This document shows, piece after piece, positions 4,396 to 10,680 of a stretch of 10,680 nt of DNA; position 1 is the first letter of the stretch, and every line of letters starts with the position of its first letter. The position numbers were made by a program, and so were the translations under genes. Where the stretch lies: positions 1 through 10,680 of the forward strand of contig JARFQH010000170.1 of NCBI GenBank assembly GCA_029287875.1. The letters are read 5' to 3'. The DNA is from Desulfobacteraceae bacterium. GTDB lineage: Bacteria > Desulfobacterota > Desulfobacteria > Desulfobacterales > SG8-13. The notes beneath the pieces were generated by a model. The model was not told where the DNA came from and searched no databases. It saw only the letters and a program-made list of their open reading frames with translations.

Positions 4396-6227
4396 CCAAA
4401 CAGTGAAAGCACATACTCGGTTGCCGCCCCGGCGGTTGAGCGATTCACATCCCTTTCGGGAAAATAATCGACAACCGCCAGAGACCGCATGAGGCCTGAC
4501 TTGGCAATCATTTCCATGGCAAGGTGTCCTTCCCGGTAGGAAAGCCCACCCCTGATGGGCCGGTGCACACCTGGCGCCACGGTAGTGTCGAGCACATCCA
4601 TATCCAGTGTTACATGAATTCCGTCCGTTCCCATGCCGGCGGCGCGAAGGGCGCGGTAAATCACTTCTCTCATTCCCAGTGCATCGATTTCCTCCAGCGT
4701 ATAGGCGCTGATTCGTGACCGTCTGATCAGCCGGGATTCCTCATGTGATACTTCCCGCAAACCGATTAAAGCCACGCGTTCGGATTCCAGTCTGGGTTCG
4801 ACACCGCCGGGGCCGGGGGGCAACTCCGTGAATGCGGTTATGCAACTGCCGTGAGCACTTAGAATTATGGTCCCGAACATTGGAAGCGACAGGGCCAGGC
4901 CAAGATAAACATCAAGACATGTCTTCGGATCGTTGGCATACACGAGCGGGATCAAATCATCGTTGATAATTTCGGCAACCGTTTCAGAAACTATTTCGGG
5001 GTCATCCCGGATTTGCCGCCGGCGGGCAATCGATTGCCCCAACTGATTCAAGCCCTTTGTAAGGTCATCAATGTTCAATAACCGATCGGAATCCGGTTCA
5101 CTTTGTGGTGAAATTTCCGTCAGAACGATGTGGCGGTTTTCAGAAACGAATTCCCTGTCTCTTACAGGGCGTTTTTCCACGTACTCGGATGTCATGGCGG
5201 CCAGAAGAGCCCCATAGTTCATAAAGAATGCCAATTCGCTTCCGAGTCTGACATTTTCGGCCTCGGTGACGTCCACGATCAGGTGGTCGCTGGAAGCGCC
5301 GAGTATGGAAATCTCCGGATCAACAGGAACCATTCCTTCCACGACAACGTCTTCGCGGCCGATGTTTAAAATGGCCCGGTCTCTTTCGCCCTTGTCGACA
5401 AATTCCGGTTTGCCGCCGAATGCATCCTCACCGGTTTCCCCAATGGGCACGGACGGTTTTTCCTTGAGCTCGATAATTTCCGCCTGGAGTAAAAACGCGT
5501 CCTGAAACGTGCCGGGCCAAGAGGCGCGGTTCACGGTTTCACGGCCGAGGAGAATGCCTTCTCCGATACGGATATGATTAACGGCCCGGGGCATCTTCCC
5601 CGATGCAATCAGGTTCAGGGAACTCGAATTGCCGCCCGAGATGTAGCGCAGTTTGATACCGAATGCGGTTTCAATCCGGCGGGCGTATTCGACCAGTTGA
5701 GTCATATTTTTTCCCGAGGGTATGACGCCGCCGTAACAACTCAGGTTCGTCCCCAGGCCGGCGATGCGTATGCCGGGCAATTCGACCACTTCACGCACCA
5801 TGGGCAACAGGTCGTCGGGCCAGACGCCTTCGCGCAGGTCTCCCAAGTCGACCATGATCATGGTGTTATGCACCAGTCCCCGCCTGGAAGCGGCTTCGGA
5901 AAGCGCCTGGATGACCGACAATTCCGAATTCAAACTCATATTCACTGACGTGACGATGTCCTCCGCGGCGGAAAGGGGGGGAATCCTGAGCAGTGTGAAC
6001 TCGGTGGAGACACCATTTGCCTTGAGGCGGTGAATATTTTTCATCCGTGATTCGCCGATACATGCGACTCCGCCCCGGAGCATGGCTTTGGCAACCTGCG
6101 GCATCCCGCATGTCACCTTGGTCACGCCGCAGACTTCGATGCCGTATTTTCGGCACAAGGCCGTGATCGTCCGGGCGTTATGTTCGATTTTGTTCAGATC
6201 GATGGTAATGTAAGGGCCGTACGGCAT
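4374..6227 (-). CDS. Ornithine racemase fused to a degenerate arginase-like domain
   Basis: Residues 1-353 are a complete PLP-dependent racemase of the alanine/ornithine racemase family: YITIDLNKIEHNA, then VTKVTCG with the presumed Schiff-base lysine K37, GLGTNLSCYGGVIPSGKNM, HIRIGEGILLGRET and ELKEKPSVPIGE. Its role would be L- to D-ornithine for D-ornithine 4,5-aminomutase. Residues from about 358 to 615 follow the ureohydrolase (arginase) fold: IGLREVSHEE, TLDMDVLD and VAPG-HRPIRGGLSYRE are clear. Its metal site is damaged: the expected GGDHS reads ANDPK (431-435), and DAHAD reads SAHGS (457-461). H459, D542 and D544 remain, but one His and two Asp ligands are gone, so arginase activity is doubtful. 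The start ATG 6227 has GGGGTG 8 bases upstream; a GTG at 6236 is possible. It is the last gene of the train, 83 bases after the MutL-like gene. Confidence 0.85.
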   Translation of the reverse strand: MPYGPYITIDLNKIEHNARTITALCRKYGIEVCGVTKVTCGMPQVAKAMLRGGVACIGESRMKNIHRLKANGVSTEFTLLRIPPLSAAEDIVTSVNMSLNSELSVIQALSEAASRRGLVHNTMIMVDLGDLREGVWPDDLLPMVREVVELPGIRIAGLGTNLSCYGGVIPSGKNMTQLVEYARRIETAFGIKLRYISGGNSSSLNLIASGKMPRAVNHIRIGEGILLGRETVNRASWPGTFQDAFLLQAEIIELKEKPSVPIGETGEDAFGGKPEFVDKGERDRAILNIGREDVVVEGMVPVDPEISILGASSDHLIVDVTEAENVRLGSELAFFMNYGALLAAMTSEYVEKRPVRDREFVSENRHIVLTEISPQSEPDSDRLLNIDDLTKGLNQLGQSIARRRQIRDDPEIVSETVAEIINDDLIPLVYANDPKTCLDVYLGLALSLPMFGTIILSAHGSCITAFTELPPGPGGVEPRLESERVALIGLREVSHEESRLIRRSRISAYTLEEIDALGMREVIYRALRAAGMGTDGIHVTLDMDVLDTTVAPGVHRPIRGGLSYREGHLAMEMIAKSGLMRSLAVVDYFPERDVNRSTAGAATEYVLSLFGKKILKI

Positions 6228-6257
6228 GGTTAACACCCCGCATTGGATTACCTGTAC

Positions 6258-6266
6258 ATTATATCA
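6258..6266 (-). promoter_or_regulatory. Extended -10 promoter element before the racemase gene
   Basis: The minus strand reads TGATATAAT, a perfect TATAAT with the TGn extension that can replace a -35 box; no good -35 is seen. It lies about 31 bases before the ATG at 6227, within the 83-base gap. It would allow the racemase fusion to be expressed apart from the upstream genes. Confidence 0.4.
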
Positions 6267-6310
6267 TGTTTTTGTTCACAGGCCCTGCCTGGATTTAGGG
6301 ATAGGAAGGA

Positions 6311-7654
6311 TTACGGTATTGCATCAATAAACCCGATACTCTTCAACAGCAATGCCATTGCTTCTTGTGGGTAGCGCCGGCTTAAAACACCGGCTGCCGC
6401 CATGATATTGTTCCGGTCCAGGTAAACCGCTGCATCGTGTGGCGGCAAGAGTTTGGACTTGCGCGGGTCGGACTTGATGTTATGCAAAATTTCCATGCCC
6501 ATTCCGAGGCGGGTCAATGCGCCGCCGGTACCAATCACATGTCTGACGGCGGACAAGTCCCTGCCTTCCAAGATTTCGTTTCTTCCGTAAGCACCGTAAG
6601 CGACGCGCAGTTGTCCCGCATGTCGCCAGATGGAAATATCCACCGCCCACCGGGCCAGCCGGGCCGAGTTTTCACGCTCTCCGACTGTCTCCGGTATCGG
6701 CCGAACATTTTTAAACTGCCGGAGTTCGCTTCCAACGGCTTCGACGATTCGGGGGGCATTTATATAAACCCCTATATCACCCTCGACGGTCCGCTTGGAT
6801 CGCGGTTCCGGGGCAATCATCAGTTTTAAGAGCTCGGGCGAGCCGTCGGTTACAGAATGAACGTCCGTGGTAGCGCCGCCCACGTCCACGACCATTACAT
6901 CCCCCATGACTTCGGCCAAAATCTCGGTGGCCCGCATGACCGCTCCGGGCGTGGGCATAATAGCATCCCGGACCATTTCCCGAACCTTTTCCATGCCCGG
7001 CGCCTTGACGATATGGCGGGCAAACACCTCCTGGATGATCTTGCGGACGGGATCGATATTGAGCTCATCGATGCGCGGATACACATTGTCCACTATGAAT
7101 ACCGGCGTACCGGCTGATTCGAACAAGCGCCTGATGTCACTCCTGACGGTTTTATTGCCGGCATATACGAGGGGCGTCTTGAGCTTCAATGAAGCCAGGG
7201 AACGGGCGTTGTCCATGACGATTTCACGGTCTCCGTAATCGACACCACCGGCCAGGAGAATAATATTGGGTTTGAGCCGGCGGACCTCTTCCATGGCATC
7301 CGGGTAAATCTGTCCGGCGGTCGTGAAAGTAACAATGGCGCCGGCCCCAAGGGAGGCTTCCCGGGCGGCTCTCAGCGTCATGTCACGGGTTAGTCCGTGC
7401 ACGGTCATCCGTAAACCACCGGCGGCCGATGACGCCGCCATCAGCGCTGCATCCCGGGTATTCACGCCCAGACGGATCTCCAAATCCTTCCGGGCCGCTT
7501 CGAGGCCCTGCGCCACATCGCCCTCGGCGACGGTGGTCAATCCCAATCCCTGGCCGAGGAAACAGGCGTTGCGTCCGGCGCTCAGCCCGGCAAAGGCACT
7601 GACTTTCGTTATCGTACTGCCTATATCGGCGACAATGATTTCGGCATGTTTCAT
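6311..7654 (-). CDS. MutL/GlmL-family ATPase associated with amino-acid mutases
   Basis: This 447-residue protein belongs to the MutL family named after the glutamate mutase cluster (not the DNA-repair MutL). These are actin-fold ATPases found beside glutamate mutase and ornithine 4,5-aminomutase genes, thought to act as reactivating chaperones for B12 mutases. Visible motifs are the first phosphate loop VADIGSTITKVSAF (about 8-21), ASSAAGGLRMTVHG, NIILLAGGVDYGD, the second phosphate loop VVDVGGATTDVHS (about 255-267) and the third glycine-rich segment HVIGTGGALTRLG. Length is normal for the family and nothing is missing. The start is placed at ATG 7654, with only a weak GAAGAA before it, 64 bases after the MoaD-like gene. 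The ornithine racemase downstream makes ornithine aminomutase the most likely client, but no mutase subunit is encoded in the window. Confidence 0.88.
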   Translation of the reverse strand: MKHAEIIVADIGSTITKVSAFAGLSAGRNACFLGQGLGLTTVAEGDVAQGLEAARKDLEIRLGVNTRDAALMAASSAAGGLRMTVHGLTRDMTLRAAREASLGAGAIVTFTTAGQIYPDAMEEVRRLKPNIILLAGGVDYGDREIVMDNARSLASLKLKTPLVYAGNKTVRSDIRRLFESAGTPVFIVDNVYPRIDELNIDPVRKIIQEVFARHIVKAPGMEKVREMVRDAIMPTPGAVMRATEILAEVMGDVMVVDVGGATTDVHSVTDGSPELLKLMIAPEPRSKRTVEGDIGVYINAPRIVEAVGSELRQFKNVRPIPETVGERENSARLARWAVDISIWRHAGQLRVAYGAYGRNEILEGRDLSAVRHVIGTGGALTRLGMGMEILHNIKSDPRKSKLLPPHDAAVYLDRNNIMAAAGVLSRRYPQEAMALLLKSIGFIDAIP

Positions 7655-7718
7655 TCGAGTTGCGGTTCTTCGTATTATTTTTATTTCGGTTTACATGGTT
7701 TGACGATAAAATGAATGA

Positions 7719-7949
7719 TCAGCCGCCGGATATGGGCGGCAATAACACCAGGGTATCACCATCGGCAACTGTTGCATCTGTGCTGGATCTCCGCCCGTTG
7801 ATCAGGCATACATGATGGCCCTTGGGGATGGCGAGCATCCTATGTATATCTTTAAGGGTAGCTCCCGGGGCGAGGTTCAGTGTAAAATGGGGCTGATCAC
7901 CGGGAGCATGCCTTTTCAGGTCGCCATATAATTTGACGAAAATTTGCAT
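7719..7949 (-). CDS. MoaD/ThiS-like sulfur carrier protein
   Basis: This 76-residue beta-grasp protein starts MQIFVKLYGDLKRH and ends VLLPPISGG. The C-terminal Gly-Gly is the mark of MoaD/ThiS proteins, which are adenylated and thiocarboxylated there to donate sulfur. The MoaD-like GDTLVLLPPISGG end fits molybdopterin/tungstopterin cofactor work. It starts 14 bases after the stop of the aldehyde:ferredoxin oxidoreductase gene, so the two are surely co-transcribed; such pairs are common, and the carrier probably serves the dithiolene sulfur of the oxidoreductase's pterin. No MoaE or activating MoeB-type gene is in the window, so those partners must be encoded elsewhere. The ribosome binding site is weak (AGAAGATG). 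Confidence 0.88.
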   Translation of the reverse strand: MQIFVKLYGDLKRHAPGDQPHFTLNLAPGATLKDIHRMLAIPKGHHVCLINGRRSSTDATVADGDTLVLLPPISGG

Positions 7950-7963
7950 TCGACATCTTCTAT

Positions 7964-9790
7964 TCAGGACAGCCCAAGCCGATTAAGCACCTCTTTTGTT
8001 GGGATGCCGTTTTCCGTCCACCCCCGGACTTTGTAATATTCATCCAGCATCTCATCCAAGTGACATACCAGACCTTTGGCCGGACCTGTGGGAGCCGGTG
8101 TCTTGGTGAGTCGTTCGGGAAGGCTGTCATCCTTGCGCGCAAAGCCGGCTTTGGTCAAAAACAGGCGCTCGGCATTGATGATGCGCTCGCCGGCCTGCAT
8201 GAGTTCCTCCAGGGTGTAATCGGCACCGGTGGCGGCGTTCAGATACTCCAGTATGCCCACCGGCGCCACCCCCAGGTCCTTGGCCGCCAGGTTACGCACG
8301 GCAAAGAAAATGCACAGCCCGGCCGAATCGATGATGGCCGAAAGATCCTGGTAAGCCTTGGTGACCATAGCTTTCCCCTCCCACTGGTGCGGGTCCATCG
8401 GCTCGGGCACCCCGAATAGTTCGAAATAGGCGGGATCGCCACGCATGTGCGATCCGCCGATGGGCGAGGTGGCATAGGCCAGTCCCATGGCCTGAGCGCC
8501 ACGGGGTTCATAGCCGGGAAATTCCTGCTTTTTTGATACAGGTGCCAATTCCGGGTGGCCGTAACGCTCGGCCAGACGGTAGCTGCCCTCGGCCAACAGA
8601 TCCCCGAAACCCTCACGGTAGCCGGTCAGGCGGGTCAGTTCCACCAGGGCCTCGGCATCGCCCCACTTCAGCGAACGGCCCACCTGTTCTACCGGCAGGT
8701 ATCCGCGCTCCACCAGTTCCATGGCGCAGGCAATGGTGGCGCCCATGGTGATGGTGTCCATGCCCAGCTCATTGCAAATGTAGTTGGCCTTGGTGATGGC
8801 CGCCAGGTCATCGATCAGGCAGTTGGCGCCCATGGCATAAACGGTCTCGTATTCGGGGCCTTCTCCCTCCCCGGCAAAGCGGTTATCATCCACCCGGGTC
8901 TTGCGGCCGCAGCCGATGGGGCAGCCGTAGCAGGCCGAGTTTTTCTTCAAAAAGCGCCGGGTCAGCTCCTCGCCGTGAATTTTTTCCCAGCCGTCGAAGG
9001 TGCCCTGCTGCCAGTTTTTGGTCGGCAGCACGCCGAAGTTCTGGGTCACCATGACCACGCCGGCGGTACCGTTGACCGTCAGGCTCAGCGGCGTTTCCTT
9101 GATCCCTTCCTGGAACGTATCCAGTATTTGTTTGTTGAAGGCCTTGAAGCGATCCGGATCGGCTAAGGGAATGCGGCCTTTGCCTTTGACCACTACCGCC
9201 TTGAGATTTTTGCTGCCCATCACCGCTCCAACACCTGAGCGTCCGGCCGCCCGATGCTTGTCATTCATGATGGAGGCAAACAACACCCGTTTTTCGCCTG
9301 CCGGTCCGATGCAGGCCACCCTGGCCTTGGCATCGGTCTCAGAAAGCAGCAATTCGGTGGTCTGGTGGGTGTTTTTGCCCCACAAATGTTCTGCCCCTCG
9401 CAGTTCGGCCTTTTCATGATCGAGGTACAGGTAAACCGGTGTCTCGGATCGCCCGGCAAAGATGATGGCATCGTAGCCGGTGCGTTTGAATTCGGTGGGG
9501 AACATACCCCCGGAGTTGGAGCAGGTGATGGCCCCGGTCAACGGCGACTTGGTCATCACCATGTAGCGGGCGCCAGTTGGGGCACCGGTGCCGGTCAGCG
9601 GGCCGGTGGCCATGATGAGGAGATTTTCTGCAGACAAGGCATCGCAGGTCGGATCGACCTCTTGGTTCAGCAGATAGATCCCCAACCCGCGGCCGCCGAT
9701 GTAGTCTTTCGCCACGGAGGGCTCCATTGGACGAGCGCTACAAGCACCGCTTGTCAGGTCGACACGAAGAATTTTTCCCCATCCGTTCAT
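7964..9790 (-). CDS. aor: Aldehyde:ferredoxin oxidoreductase (tungsten/molybdenum pterin enzyme)
   Basis: This 608-residue protein has the length of the family. It oxidises aldehydes to carboxylic acids with ferredoxin as acceptor, using a bis-pterin W or Mo centre and one [4Fe-4S] cluster in the cytoplasm. The cluster cysteines are C287, C290 and C294 in ACYGCPIGC, plus C493 in IDSAGLCIFF, essentially the positions known from Pyrococcus furiosus AOR. The N-terminal domain opens MNGWGKILRVDLTSG, followed by GGRGLG and ATGPLTGTGAPTGARY; ACIGPAGE and AAGRSGVGAVMGSKNLKAVV are pterin-binding segments. ATG 9790 has GGAGG 5 bases upstream and overlaps the preceding stop as ATGA. The gene is followed by a MoaD-like gene. 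Substrate is unknown; with saccharopine dehydrogenase upstream, 2-aminoadipate semialdehyde or its cyclic form is a reasonable guess. Confidence 0.95.
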   Translation of the reverse strand: MNGWGKILRVDLTSGACSARPMEPSVAKDYIGGRGLGIYLLNQEVDPTCDALSAENLLIMATGPLTGTGAPTGARYMVMTKSPLTGAITCSNSGGMFPTEFKRTGYDAIIFAGRSETPVYLYLDHEKAELRGAEHLWGKNTHQTTELLLSETDAKARVACIGPAGEKRVLFASIMNDKHRAAGRSGVGAVMGSKNLKAVVVKGKGRIPLADPDRFKAFNKQILDTFQEGIKETPLSLTVNGTAGVVMVTQNFGVLPTKNWQQGTFDGWEKIHGEELTRRFLKKNSACYGCPIGCGRKTRVDDNRFAGEGEGPEYETVYAMGANCLIDDLAAITKANYICNELGMDTITMGATIACAMELVERGYLPVEQVGRSLKWGDAEALVELTRLTGYREGFGDLLAEGSYRLAERYGHPELAPVSKKQEFPGYEPRGAQAMGLAYATSPIGGSHMRGDPAYFELFGVPEPMDPHQWEGKAMVTKAYQDLSAIIDSAGLCIFFAVRNLAAKDLGVAPVGILEYLNAATGADYTLEELMQAGERIINAERLFLTKAGFARKDDSLPERLTKTPAPTGPAKGLVCHLDEMLDEYYKVRGWTENGIPTKEVLNRLGLS

Positions 9791-10017
9791 GCTGTCCTCC
9801 CTTGTGGTAAAGTGATGACATCCCCATCGGCCATGCCCACGCAGCTGCCGGCACCGACTGCCCCGTATTGATCCTCCCCGAAAACCTTCTTCTCGGATTT
9901 CTCCGCGAAGGCTTTGGCACCGGTTTCGTTGATGATTTCCCGCAGGTCTTCCGATACCAGTGGTGCTCTGCGTTCCCAGCGATTCTGGTCTTCGGCGCGA
10001 ATCAGCAAGGTTTTCAA
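9787..10017 (-). CDS. Small protein matching the start of a lysine-ketoglutarate reductase (AlaDH/PNT N-terminal-like)
   Basis: About 76 residues, read from a TTG at 10017: KTLLIRAEDQNRWERRAPLV, then SEDLREIINETGA, FGEDQYGAVGA and MADGDVI. This follows the opening of lysine-ketoglutarate reductase and related AlaDH/PNT-type domains (IGIRREDKNEWERRAPL... DxxYxxAGA... ADVI) and then stops at PQGRTA, where the family goes on for hundreds of residues. No nucleotide-binding half exists, so it cannot be a dehydrogenase alone. I prefer the TTG because GGGGAG precedes it at good spacing, it starts 4 bases after the saccharopine dehydrogenase stop, and the protein then begins where the family does. 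An ATG at 10047 would add MNSVIGEIEK and overlap the upstream gene. Its stop overlaps the next start (ATGA), and its last codons contain that gene's ribosome binding site. It may be a remnant or a retained partner subunit. Confidence 0.7.
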   Translation of the reverse strand: MKTLLIRAEDQNRWERRAPLVSEDLREIINETGAKAFAEKSEKKVFGEDQYGAVGAGSCVGMADGDVITLPQGRTA

Positions 10018-10021
10018 TTTC

Positions 10022-10680
10022 TCAATCTCCCCAATAACTGAGTTCATCGGTGTCCAGGTCGGAACGACGTTCTTTGAAGTGGATACCCAGGCGCTCGCAT
10101 TCGGCCAGCACAGGCGTGTAGATTTCCGCTGAAACCGGCCGCAGCACACCCGTCTGGGCGATCCTGCCCTCGGCGACCAGGCTGGCCGCTATGCCCACCG
10201 GGTATCCCACCGTTCGCGACATGGAGCTGTCGCCCTCGGGATCGCCGAGGTCGATGAGGGTGGACTGGATGCGCTGGCGGGGCAGATCTGGATAAATGGC
10301 TTCGAACTCGTGATGCATCACCAGAAGATCCACCTCCCCTTCATCGTAAACCAATCGATGCTTGAGGGTGTGGGAGAGCATCTCGAACACCGAGGCAGTG
10401 CCGATCCTCAACTTGCGGTCGGAGAGCAACCCCAGCCACTCCAACTTCTTGAGTGTCAGGGAGTGCTCCGGGATCTTGAGGTATGCGGCCACACCCGCCC
10501 GCACGTTCGTCTCCGGGCAGTTGACGATGTTGGCCAGCACCTCGCGGGTGGTGACCTCATCGAAGTCGAACTTCATTTTGCGGTTGAGCAGTCCCAGCTG
10601 CTTGATGAAGTCCCAGGTTTCGCAGTAGCCGACGTTGCGCAGGGTGCCGCGATAGATGCCGGAGGCGCCCTCGATCCCAT
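10022..10680 (-). CDS. Saccharopine dehydrogenase (partial, N-terminus beyond right edge)
   Basis: The last 218 residues of a saccharopine dehydrogenase of the glutamate-forming (Lys9-like) type are visible. GIEGASGIYRGTLRNVGYCE opens the window part and is the substrate-domain signature. It is followed by ETWDFIKQLGLL, DLLVMHHEFEAIYP, STLIDLGDPEGDSSMSRTVG, YPVGIAASLVAEG, TGVLRPVSAEIY and TPVLAECERLGIHFKE, in the order of the family. The reaction is saccharopine to glutamate plus 2-aminoadipate 6-semialdehyde, or its reverse. The Rossmann domain lies outside, so cofactor and start are unknown. The stop TGA is 4 bases before the next gene's TTG. It heads the visible minus-strand gene train; promoter and any further genes are to the right of the window. 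Confidence 0.88.
   Translation of the reverse strand, partial: GIEGASGIYRGTLRNVGYCETWDFIKQLGLLNRKMKFDFDEVTTREVLANIVNCPETNVRAGVAAYLKIPEHSLTLKKLEWLGLLSDRKLRIGTASVFEMLSHTLKHRLVYDEGEVDLLVMHHEFEAIYPDLPRQRIQSTLIDLGDPEGDSSMSRTVGYPVGIAASLVAEGRIAQTGVLRPVSAEIYTPVLAECERLGIHFKERRSDLDTDELSYWGD

Noticed and set aside
6275..6295. CAGGC-AGG-GCCTG hairpin in the gap after the MutL-like gene as a terminator
   Set aside because: On the minus strand it is followed by A-rich, not T-rich, sequence, so it should not terminate transcription of the upstream genes.
8555..9166. Long plus-strand open frame opposite the aldehyde:ferredoxin oxidoreductase gene
   Set aside because: It is the antisense shadow of a strongly conserved, complete gene in GC-rich DNA; no independent family signal or start site.
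1..10680. CRISPR arrays, tRNA or rRNA genes, and complete insertion sequences
   Set aside because: I looked for regularly spaced repeats, tRNA-like cloverleaf segments, rRNA signatures and transposase motifs on both strands and saw none.

Overview
This 10.7 kb window most likely comes from an anaerobic, amino-acid-using bacterium of the Desulfobacterota (Desulfosarcina-like sulfate reducers). That assignment is inferred from gene content: a tungsten-type aldehyde:ferredoxin oxidoreductase with a MoaD-like partner, a MutL/GlmL-type mutase-associated protein, an ornithine racemase, a DUF1858 protein and a dihydroorotate-dehydrogenase-like protein. No rRNA, tRNA or other taxonomic marker is present.

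Left third (1-3041), almost all on the minus strand, is a patchwork. It holds the 5' part of a dihydroorotate-dehydrogenase-like gene, a probable 5' fragment of a group II intron just upstream of it, a small DUF1858 protein, a broken Crp/Fnr-type regulator, and a complete vapBC toxin-antitoxin pair. The vapBC pair has a recognisable promoter, an operator-like inverted repeat and a hairpin that presents the vapC start codons. Next comes a chimeric-looking gene: an AT-rich N-terminal part of unknown nature joined in frame to a UroD/MetE-like domain that lacks its middle.

Centre (3108-4286): a plus-strand saccharopine-dehydrogenase-like gene diverges from the chimeric gene. It ends at a rho-independent terminator whose stem overlaps the stop codon of the convergent gene.

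Right two thirds (4374-10680) is one minus-strand gene train. In transcription order it encodes: the C-terminal part of a saccharopine dehydrogenase (runs off the right edge); a tiny protein matching only the start of the AlaDH/PNT-like domain of lysine-ketoglutarate reductases; aldehyde:ferredoxin oxidoreductase; a MoaD/ThiS-like protein; a MutL/GlmL-family ATPase; and a 617-residue protein that fuses an apparently complete ornithine racemase to an arginase-like domain. The arginase-like domain has lost half of the usual metal ligands. Gaps are short, with one ATGA stop/start overlap, and an extended -10 element may give the racemase gene its own promoter.

How the genes could work together (inference): the racemase and MutL-like protein are the hallmarks of anaerobic ornithine degradation through D-ornithine 4,5-aminomutase, but the mutase subunits are not in the window. 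Saccharopine dehydrogenase releases 2-aminoadipate semialdehyde, a plausible aldehyde substrate for the oxidoreductase. The cluster may therefore combine lysine/saccharopine chemistry with ornithine chemistry. The racemase-pseudo-arginase fusion and the saccharopine dehydrogenase / reductase-fragment / oxidoreductase arrangement are the most novel-looking elements.
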